Of a stretch of DNA of 49,376 bases, positions 1-8,000 are shown piece after piece (positions within the stretch are counted from its first letter, which is position 1; every line of letters begins with the position of its first letter). The notes below the pieces were generated by a model. That model searched no databases. It had not been told where the DNA came from and saw nothing but the letters and a program-made list of their open reading frames with translations. Position numbers and translations under genes: made by a program. Source of the DNA: Pirellulales bacterium. Lineage in GTDB: Bacteria; Planctomycetota; Planctomycetia; Pirellulales; S012-138. The stretch is taken from the NCBI GenBank assembly GCA_028066245.1, contig JALCBR010000025.1:1-49376 (forward strand). The letters run 5' to 3'.

Positions 1-740
1 TGCATAAACAACGCGGCCGTCAACACAGGCAAGGCAAACGCTTGCAAAATGGCGGTGATGAACATCGCCCAAATGGTCATGGGCATGCGGAACATAGTCA
101 TGCCAGGAGCGCGCATCTGGATGATGGTGGTCATGTAGTTGACGGAGCCCATCATCGAAGAGACACCCACAAAGATGAGTCCGTACAACCAGAGGGTCTG
201 CCCTGCCAGGCTGGCGGGCGCAGCCCCCAGCACAGCGGAGAGCGGTGGATAGGCAGTCCAGCCAGCGGCTGCGGCCCCTCCTTCCACAAAAAAGCTGCAC
301 GTCATCAAAATAAACGCCGGCCACATGAACCAGTAACTGAGCATATTCAGCACGGGGAAGGCCATGTCATCCGCGCCAATCATCAGCGGGATGAGGAAGT
401 TGCCAAACGCGCCCGCCAGGATAGGGATGATCACAAAGAAGATCATCACGCTGGCGTGCATCGTGAAGAGCATGGTGTAGAACTCGGGTGAGATCTGGCC
501 GCCTTCGGCTCCAAAGAGCATCGGCCCGATGACCGGCATTTCTTCCCATGGCCAGGCCAGTTGCCAGCGCACGCCCAAAGCCAGCAAGCCTCCCACAATG
601 AACCAGAGCAACGTGGAAAACAGAAACTGAATGCCGATGACCTTATGGTCCAGCGAAAAAACGTACGTCGACAGAAACTTGCCAATCGACATCGAATTGG
701 CAGCTTGTTGTCCGTGCGCTCCAGCGACGGTCGCGCTCAT
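1..740 (-). CDS. coxA: Cytochrome c oxidase subunit I, N-terminal part (cut by window edge)
   Basis: This is the catalytic heme-copper subunit of an aa3-type terminal oxidase in the cytoplasmic membrane; it reduces oxygen to water and pumps protons. Only about 246 codons are inside the window and the gene runs off at base 1. The translated minus-strand frame shows family signatures: SLDHKVIGIQF near residue 29, then FTMHASVMIFF with the His expected to bind the low-spin heme, then AGAFGNFLIPLMIGADDMAF and several hydrophobic helices. The ATG at 738-740 overlaps the TGA of coxB as ATGA, so the two are probably translationally coupled. It is the last visible gene of a long respiratory cluster. 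The copper-B and high-spin heme ligands lie beyond the window and cannot be checked. Confidence 0.95.
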   Translation of the reverse strand, partial: MSATVAGAHGQQAANSMSIGKFLSTYVFSLDHKVIGIQFLFSTLLWFIVGGLLALGVRWQLAWPWEEMPVIGPMLFGAEGGQISPEFYTMLFTMHASVMIFFVIIPILAGAFGNFLIPLMIGADDMAFPVLNMLSYWFMWPAFILMTCSFFVEGGAAAAGWTAYPPLSAVLGAAPASLAGQTLWLYGLIFVGVSSMMGSVNYMTTIIQMRAPGMTMFRMPMTIWAMFITAILQAFALPVLTAALFM

Positions 741-1489
741 TGGTCCCTCATTTGTTCTTCGGCTTGCCTTTGCAGCCAGGCGTCAAATTCCTCTCGCGAT
801 TGAACCGTCAAACGGCCCTTCATCTTGTAATGCCCCCAGCCGCATAATTCTGCACACACTAGGTCAAACTCGCCTTCCTCTGTTGCACGGAACCACACCG
901 GGATCATGCTACCGGGAACGGCGTCTTGCTTGACACGGAAGTTAGGCAGAAAAAAACTGTGCAGAACATCGTCACTTTCCAAGTGAATCAAGATCTGCTC
1001 ATTCACCGGCACGCGTAGATCATTCGGCGGCACATAGATGTCATCTGGCGTGTCAAGTTGATTGTCAGGACCCGTGTATTGGATCCGCCATTCAAATTGA
1101 CGGGCGACGACCTTGCACGTAGGTGCCATGTCCGGCTTGTCGATCTTGGCTTCCGCCCAAGCGTTCATCTGGTACAGGGCAATGAACAGCAGCGTGGCGG
1201 CGGGAACAATCGTCCAGACAATCTCCAGGTTGTGACTGCCATGGGTGAATTTGGTCGGTTCATCGTTAGCCGCTGCATCGTACTTCCACATAAACCAGAA
1301 CAGCACGGCTTCCGTCACGATAAACACAGCGCCGGTCAAATACAGGATGAAGTAGTAGAGACCATCGATCTTCTCACCGTTCTCGGAGTAATCTTCCGGC
1401 AGCGAATGATCGTACACCGGCGCGATGAGGAACGTCGCGACTCCCAGGATTGGGACCAGCAAGAACGTAATTGTCCAAAAACGGTTCAC
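737..1489 (-). CDS. coxB: Cytochrome c oxidase subunit II with CuA site
   Basis: This subunit accepts electrons from a cytochrome c or cupredoxin at the dinuclear CuA centre and passes them to subunit I. The 250-residue product has two membrane helices (about 5-25 and 45-68) followed by a periplasmic cupredoxin domain. The CuA ligands are all visible: His177, then Cys212, Glu214, Cys216, His220 and Met223 in the pattern CAELCGWGHYKM. No c-type heme is fused to the C-terminus, unlike caa3 oxidases, so the electrons must come from a separate carrier; the neighbouring heme and copper proteins are candidates. The start is GTG with AGGA about eight bases upstream. The end overlaps coxA by four bases. 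Confidence 0.97.
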   Translation of the reverse strand: MNRFWTITFLLVPILGVATFLIAPVYDHSLPEDYSENGEKIDGLYYFILYLTGAVFIVTEAVLFWFMWKYDAAANDEPTKFTHGSHNLEIVWTIVPAATLLFIALYQMNAWAEAKIDKPDMAPTCKVVARQFEWRIQYTGPDNQLDTPDDIYVPPNDLRVPVNEQILIHLESDDVLHSFFLPNFRVKQDAVPGSMIPVWFRATEEGEFDLVCAELCGWGHYKMKGRLTVQSREEFDAWLQRQAEEQMRDQ

Positions 1490-1565
1490 GGCGAATCCTG
1501 GTGGATGGTGATCTTTCGCGAGCGAAACAAGTCAGTGGATGTATCTCGAAAATGTTGGCAACGGG

Positions 1566-3077
1566 TCACCGCCCTGTAGGGGTGGCAATCTCCGGCGTAG
1601 GCGTGCGGAACCCTCGCTCATATTGCAGTGAGAGCACGTAATCGACGATGTGCCAGATTTCTTCTTCCCTGATCGGCTGCGGCGTGATGGCTTCGGGGTC
1701 TGTTTGTGCGGCTGCGTCTTGGCCTGCGGTAGCTGAGCCGGCGTTACCACTTTCCGCGTTGGAGTTGGCATCGCCAGTCTGCGCGTTGCTGCCGTCAGCG
1801 CCGGTTGCGTCTCCAGCGTCCGCGTCATTCCGGGCGGCGTCGCCGGTCTGCGCGGCAGCGCTTTCGACATTGCCGAAGCTATCGTCCTCTTTCAAGATGC
1901 TGGCCGCCGGCATCGGTGTTCCTGTGATTCCGTTACGAATTCTGCGGTAGATATCAATTGGGCGGCGGCCGCCGCGAAAAACACCCAATTGCAAGTTGCG
2001 AGCTTTGAGCTCCTGCAACGGCAGCAGCCACATTTCTGCGCGCTCGTGCTCGTCTTCGACCAATGCCTTGGCCGTATTCCAATCGTCATAGTTGAGTTGC
2101 CCGCCATCGCCCAACCCTGCGGGTCCGTGACACTTGACGCATTGGCCCTCATTCTCAAAGAGCTGGCGACCACGTTCTATGGATGCCTGCTTGTCTGCTT
2201 CGGTCATCTGTTCCCAAGGAATGGGACGCGGAACAGGTTGGGTAACGGTCGCATTGTCCCAGTTATTGACAATCCCCTTGATCCGATTGGTGACCACGAG
2301 CATATCGATCGAGTTGTCATCGACAAAAACCGTCATGACTTCGTCAAAGAGGTCAGCTCGAAGTGCCAATTCATATTCACCGCGCAAAGCCAGGTACTTG
2401 ACGTATTCGACTAGCGCCGTGATTTCATCGGGCTTAAGGGCAATTCCGAATGCTTGCATTCCTGTCCCGTGCAAACCTTGCTCGATCGTCCTTCGTAGGT
2501 CGTCTTCAGTTGGTTTCTGTTTGCTTCCTGTTGAAGTAAATTTGAAAATCCCTCGACGAAAATCGCGAGGATATGGGTCCAGGAAGCGGGCTGTGGGACC
2601 AGCACCATCGCCGGAAACACCATGACAGTGAACACAATGCTCTCGGAAGAGCCCACCGAGCCGGTAGCCGTTTTCAACCAGATTTCCGTTTGTATCAAAC
2701 TGAGCCTCAACGTCTTTGCCGCCAGTTGGGCCAGCTGCCTTTCGGAGAAGATTAAGTTTCAGGCCGGTCTCCTCAGGCGCAAATGGGTCGTCCGGTGTGC
2801 CAAATGTTGCCGCCAACGCGGCCCGTAACTCGAAATCGGCTTGGGTGAGTTCGGCGACCCTAATACTAACTTCCTCTTCAATTACCGATTCCGATGCATC
2901 GTTGGCTTGCAGGTCAGAGCGTGCCCTTTCAAGCCGCGCTTCCACGGACTCCTGGCCTTCAAGATTGAGCATGAACTCAATGGGACTTCCTTGCCCGCAC
3001 CCGATTATGCAAGAAACCGCGAGAGCAACGGCAAAAGTCGCAAAGACTCTGTGGGAATAACTTTTCGTAACTCTCAT
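1566..3077 (-). CDS. Diheme c-type cytochrome lipoprotein
   Basis: This is an electron-carrying cytochrome attached to the outer face of the cytoplasmic membrane. The first 27 residues form a lipoprotein signal ending in IIGC, with Cys27 as the likely lipidated residue. Two CxxCH heme motifs lie at 148-152 (CVHCH) and 313-317 (CVKCH). Probable sixth ligands are Met207 (GTGMQAFG) and Met389 (GTPMPA). Residues about 400-465 are a low-complexity stretch of Ala, Gly, Asp, Asn and Thr that splits the second cytochrome domain between its Met loop and its last helix (WHIVDYVLSLQ). The gene lies 76 bases upstream of coxB, so it is a plausible donor to CuA. The ATG is preceded by GAGGGA at a good distance. 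Confidence 0.9.
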   Translation of the reverse strand: MRVTKSYSHRVFATFAVALAVSCIIGCGQGSPIEFMLNLEGQESVEARLERARSDLQANDASESVIEEEVSIRVAELTQADFELRAALAATFGTPDDPFAPEETGLKLNLLRKAAGPTGGKDVEAQFDTNGNLVENGYRLGGLFREHCVHCHGVSGDGAGPTARFLDPYPRDFRRGIFKFTSTGSKQKPTEDDLRRTIEQGLHGTGMQAFGIALKPDEITALVEYVKYLALRGEYELALRADLFDEVMTVFVDDNSIDMLVVTNRIKGIVNNWDNATVTQPVPRPIPWEQMTEADKQASIERGRQLFENEGQCVKCHGPAGLGDGGQLNYDDWNTAKALVEDEHERAEMWLLPLQELKARNLQLGVFRGGRRPIDIYRRIRNGITGTPMPAASILKEDDSFGNVESAAAQTGDAARNDADAGDATGADGSNAQTGDANSNAESGNAGSATAGQDAAAQTDPEAITPQPIREEEIWHIVDYVLSLQYERGFRTPTPEIATPTGR

Positions 3078-3159
3078 AACCAGTATCCCTCGAGCTCCGA
3101 CAAAAAAATGACTCGAGAATTGACTCGAAATAGTAACGAAATCACAACAGCAAACGACG

Positions 3160-4056
3160 CTACTTGTTCAACAAGTTGGGGTTTACCTTGATTGGCTCAA
3201 GGATTCTTTCCTCTCCGGCGGCCAACTCCAAACTGAAACGGCCTCTCCTCCATGTGGCATCCGCGTTAAGAGGTCCACTCCGCTCGTGCCAAACTTGGAA
3301 TTCAAGCTTGATGCCAGCAGGCACATTCTCGATGCGGAAATTTCCCTCAGCATCCGTTGTGGCGAAGTAAGGATTATCTCTGGGAATGACCCAACCTCGC
3401 ATCCACGTATGAACCGTACAAGTGACGGCGACGCCGCTGGTCTTATCGAGACCGAAACTCGCTTTGAGTTCACCCCCACTTGCTTGGAGCATCTCATTAA
3501 AACCGCTATCGCCCGCCGGCGTGCAGTTCGCATTGTGTGCGACGGGATCGTCATTCGTAACTCGCAGAGTTTGCGGTAACCAGACCCCAAGGACGTGCGG
3601 TTCAAACCGGCAGCCTTTGTTGCTCATCGTTACATCGGTATCCGGCGAATAGGACGGATGGGGTTCGCTAAACCCACGCGGCGTTCTTAGGAAGATGAAC
3701 ACATTGGCGAGGCCCATCGAATCGGGATCGACGACAAGCGACTCGTCCCGAAGATTGAAGACTCCACATACCTCGGCGTCTTTGGTTGCAATGATAGGGG
3801 CCTGCGAAGGCGCGCTAGTTGCATCGTAAAGGAACTTGCCGGAAATCGTTGCCCATCCCGTAGGCTGCAGACTTGCCGTGGCGCCTCCACCTCCTTCGCC
3901 GGAGGCAAGTTGGTCACGGATTCGGTAGACATTGTCCCAATCCTTGTCTGGTACTGCCGCTGATTCACGAGACTGGTCAGAGCACGCGCCGAGTGCGAAT
4001 ACGATTAACGCAACAAGCCAAAGCCGGTAGTCGTGAATTGTCAATTTCTTCCTCAT
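3160..4056 (-). CDS. Cupredoxin-like lipoprotein, paralogue of the upstream gene
   Basis: This is a predicted exported lipoprotein of 298 residues with a signal ending LGAC (Cys25). The C-terminal half carries a type-1-copper-like ligand set: His174 (VAHNANC), then Cys213, His216 and Met219 in CTVHTWM, followed by a carboxypeptidase-regulatory-like beta module (TTDAEGNFRIENVPAG). The neighbouring gene at 4281-5060 has the same order of motifs, so the two are tandem paralogues. A role as a copper electron carrier, or in copper delivery to the oxidase, is inferred from the ligands and from the position between cytochrome genes. I chose the ATG at 4056 because AGGAG lies seven bases upstream and the signal peptide then begins at residue 1; a longer reading to 4119 adds an unlikely leader. 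Confidence 0.8.
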   Translation of the reverse strand: MRKKLTIHDYRLWLVALIVFALGACSDQSRESAAVPDKDWDNVYRIRDQLASGEGGGGATASLQPTGWATISGKFLYDATSAPSQAPIIATKDAEVCGVFNLRDESLVVDPDSMGLANVFIFLRTPRGFSEPHPSYSPDTDVTMSNKGCRFEPHVLGVWLPQTLRVTNDDPVAHNANCTPAGDSGFNEMLQASGGELKASFGLDKTSGVAVTCTVHTWMRGWVIPRDNPYFATTDAEGNFRIENVPAGIKLEFQVWHERSGPLNADATWRRGRFSLELAAGEERILEPIKVNPNLLNK

Positions 4057-4280
4057 GTCAAAGCTCCTGGACAACCTACAAACTGAAATCACTACTCGTT
4101 CTTCGAGAAGAGCACCCAAGACATCATCGGGCTGGAAACAGAATGCAACTTGCTCGCAGTCATTTTGTTGAAGTGGACAGGATTGACATTGATCGTTCCC
4201 AGGTCCATGGTGACTGCACTCTTGATGGCTTCTTTGTAGTCGATTCGCTCTGGCCAGGCGCCAAACACTGGGCGCAGGGC

Positions 4281-5060
4281 CTACTTCTCAAAAATGCTTG
4301 GTGGGACGTGAACGTCTTCTCCCAGTGAATTCTCGCCAGGCTTGATTGTGAACATGAATCGACCACGCTCCCAATCATTGATGGCCATGTATCCAGACTC
4401 CTCATGGATAACTTGGAACTGCCATTCACCTACCGGAATGTTTTCAATTGTGAAGTGCCCATCTTCATCCGTGACAGCGAAGTATGGGTTCTTTCGCGGC
4501 AAGACGTAGGCCTTCATCCAGGGATGAATGTTACAAGAGACGGGCTGCAAAGTTCTCTGCTCGCGCGTGAACTTGGCGATGTATTGCTGGCCCGGCGTAA
4601 GCTGTTGGTTGAATGTTCCCGTCCGATCACCAATGGAGGCACAGTTGCAGTTGTGGGCAACCGCGTCCGTATTTGTTGCAACGAATTCTTGCTTTCCCAT
4701 CCAAAACGGAAGCACGTGCGGGACAAACGCGCCACCTTGATTGTCCAGCGTCACCCGTTGTAGTGTGCCTGCCGGCAACGCATCTGGAACGGGAACGTCT
4801 TTGCTGGTGACATAGACCACGACATTTGCAATCCCGCCGCTTTTGCCAACGATTAACGATTCTTCCCAGATCTTTTTGGTAAACGCAGCCTGATCTTTGG
4901 TGGGAATGATCTCGACACGCTCGGGCGCGTTTCCGTCATAGACAAAGCGACCACTAAAATTGCCGGTCTGCTGCGCTTGCAAGGCAGGCGCAAGAACCAA
5001 TGCAATCGCAGCAATCACCACGATTGACGCCACGCAAGATAATCTACGTGTGAGAAACAT
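4281..5060 (-). CDS. Exported cupredoxin-like protein
   Basis: This 259-residue protein starts with a Sec signal peptide (hydrophobic residues about 10-27, probable cleavage after LQA near residue 29) and has no lipobox. The copper-type motif is His136 (AVAHNCNC), Cys176, His179 and Met182 in the pattern CNIHPWM, followed by a beta module (VTDEDGHFTIENIPVG). The pattern His, then Cys-x2-His-x2-Met, is that expected of plastocyanin-like or sulfocyanin-like sites, but carboxypeptidase-regulatory-like proteins with similar motifs are annotated simply as hypothetical, so metal binding is an inference. The gene follows the giant cytochrome by 13 bases and is probably co-transcribed. The ATG at 5060 is preferred because GAGAGGG lies upstream; in-frame ATGs at 5081, 5084 and 5120 would overlap the cytochrome gene. 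Confidence 0.8.
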   Translation of the reverse strand: MFLTRRLSCVASIVVIAAIALVLAPALQAQQTGNFSGRFVYDGNAPERVEIIPTKDQAAFTKKIWEESLIVGKSGGIANVVVYVTSKDVPVPDALPAGTLQRVTLDNQGGAFVPHVLPFWMGKQEFVATNTDAVAHNCNCASIGDRTGTFNQQLTPGQQYIAKFTREQRTLQPVSCNIHPWMKAYVLPRKNPYFAVTDEDGHFTIENIPVGEWQFQVIHEESGYMAINDWERGRFMFTIKPGENSLGEDVHVPPSIFEK

Positions 5061-5073
5061 GCGCTCGTCCCTC

Positions 5074-8000
5074 TCATTCATCATTGGGAGCAGGCGACGA
5101 ACCATCAGTGGTCGCACCAACTGGTGACTGGTTGATCAGCGGGACAATGGACGTTCCCCGCCGCATGTACCAATCGTAATTGAGCAGCAAGTCCACCACT
5201 GCTTGAAGTTGATCTTCCGAAAGACCGCCGTGGATCAAATCGCCTGTTGGCACCGAGAACAAATCCGGACGGATCGGCTTATCCCTGGGGAAATTAACCG
5301 GCATCCCGGTGTAGGGAAGCTTACGTTTTGGGTTGGCCAGCCAAGGGTAGAGGAATTCCGGCCGGATGCGCTCGTAGGTTCGCTCCAAGTTGGGCGCTAG
5401 AGCGGTGAGATCGCCACCAGGCGAATAGTCGCCAATCTTATGGCACTTGATGCAATAGTTGCTATTAGTGACGATCGTCATCGCATCCTTGAGTCGCACC
5501 AATGTTTCGGCATCGGCTTCCAATGCCTCTCCGGATGTGCTGAGTCGGGACTCATCGGTCTGGAACAAACTTCGAGACTCAAAGTCGTATGGATAGTGCG
5601 CGTTGTCCCGTGCAGCAAAGTAGTTGGCCAGAGCGCGAGCTTCATCCCGAGATAGATTGAATTTAGGCATCCTCAGAACGGCCGCCGGCCGCAACGGAAC
5701 AGGCTCCAACATGAAATTGTAAAGCCATTCCGTTTGAACCTTCTCACCCTCATTAAAGAGCGGCGGCGGACCCCACCCCCAGGCGTCAAGGTATTTAGCT
5801 GCATTGTTGACTTGGCGAACTCTGCCCAGTGCACGGTCATGGATATAGTTAGCAAAGAATCCACCGCGAGCCGGCAAGTGGCTGACAAACCGATCTGAAC
5901 GCACTTCAACGGAATCGCCTGCTAGGAATCCTTGCCCGTGAATGAGTGCTGGCTTCCACAGATCGATAAATTCACTTGTTGGATCGGTTTCCTCGTCACC
6001 CTCGACAAGAACAACCACGCCTTCCTCGTCAGTTGTTTTGCGTCCATAGACCGTTGCAGTGCCCAAGCCACGCGCGTCCAACTCGCGGCTTTGCGCGACT
6101 TCTTGCTGTGTATGGAACTGGCGGAAGACCTCATACTCATCTGAGGGGAACGGAGACTCTTCTGCGAACATTTCCGGATCATAGTTGAACGTCCACTTGT
6201 CCGGCTCAAGTTCATGGCAGCCGGTGCAATTGTATTTCTCCAAAACGATGTTCCCAGCGTTGATCGCTTGCTGGCGCTCGCTGGGGTTATAGACGTACTT
6301 GGGAGCCGGCGGGTCTGCCACTAGGCCCAAAACAAACGTCATCACGCTTTCCCGCTCTGCTTCGTCAAACGGGAACATTGGCATCTTGAGCCGCTCGTTG
6401 TAGCTCTTCTGTTCAGTCTTGGAGTAATCGTAACTCCGCGGCGCCCGCAGCTTCTGCCACAGGAAACCGGTTCGCTGATGGGCCAGCAACGAGTTCAAAA
6501 AATAGGCGAGGCCCGGCTCACCGCGGTCAGAGAGTTCTTGGACGCTCAAGGAACTGTGATCACCGTGATCGCCACTATCATGATCACCACCGTGCAAAGC
6601 GGGCATCTGAAACAGGTTGCCATGCATGGATTCCGCGTGACCAATGGACAGTTGGTCTTTGTTCATGTCTGTGACATGAATCAGTTGACTGACTTGCTCA
6701 AAGGCAAGCTTGGAGGCGTCTTTTCGACCCCAATCCGCTAGCGCGGTGCCGATGGGCTTAGACGCCTCAAAGCCCGCAATATCGTGGCAGCCGTAGCAAC
6801 CATATTTGCTAACAGTCTTCCGCCCTAAGTAATTCAGCAGGTGCTCTTCACGCGCCGCAGAGTCATCCGCGAACTCACCGACAAGCTCGACTTCGTCGCC
6901 TTTGAGTTCGACACCTAACTCAGGTGGAATGCCCTCCGCTAAGAAACGTCTCGCCTGACTGCGAGTGAAAGCCCCCTCCAAATGCTCCAGCGCCAGTTCC
7001 TCCATGGCACTTTTGAACTCGTCGCTTGCTTTGTCTGGAATCGCATGCTTGGGCGTCCATCCATTGTCTTGTGCCAGCAGGTAAGCTGCGATATCAGCCG
7101 CCGGGTCATAAAAAGGCGCAGTGCTGACATCCGTGTTAACTGGATCACCAGCAGCTGGCCCGCCCGCGGTTAGTGGCAATCCTGTTGGCCCCAACAGGCG
7201 TTCCGGTGTCAGGAATACGTTGGGCATCTTGGTCCGCGCGTGATATCGGTTGGGATCACGCAACCAAGAGGTGAGCCATTGTCGCCCCTTTTCGCCTTTG
7301 AGCTTGCTGCCCAGATTGGAGAGGTCTGGTCCCTGATTTTGAGTGGCTTCCGGGAAACTGCCATGGCTATGGCACGCCAGGCAGCCCTTGGATTCAAACA
7401 ACCATTTCCCGCGTTCCACATCCGCTGGCAACACTCCCTCAGGCATATCAGCGGGATTGTCGTAAGCGAATTCCTGGCTGATGGCCTGCAAATAGTGCGT
7501 CAACGCGTATGCTTCAACTTGTTCTAACCCTTGGGTGTGTCGCGGCTCATCAAATCCCTTGCCGCCTTCGGGAGAGTACGGGAGAAAGTGCCCATACTGA
7601 CCGAAAAACTGCGGCATTTTCGTATCGGGACGGAAATCGTTGGGCTGCATGATCCAGCCGTAAAGGAACTCCTCGTCAATCTTTGAAGCAAGATAGCGCA
7701 AACTAGGACCGGACTTACGCATGCCGCCGGGTACATCTTGATCGGCAAGTACAGAGCCTAGCTTGTGCAATTCAGACCGGAGATAAGAAGGCCCTTGGCT
7801 TGAAAGAGCCGCCCTTAAACTGTCTGCCGTGACGAGTTGCTCCAATTGGTGCCGGGCGGGCGTATCATCAACATTGCTGATGATACGCCCACTCAAAGAA
7901 ACGACATCCTTCTTGAATCCGAGCTCCTCCTCCAAGGGAACAAGCTCCTGCTCCAGGCGCTTAACCTCATCTTGCCGCTGTTCTATCTGGCTCTGGAGGT

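Noticed and set aside
1532-2173. Short frames on both strands over the diheme cytochrome low-complexity region
   Set aside because: Composition follows the Ala/Asp/Gly repeats of the true frame; no independent evidence of coding.
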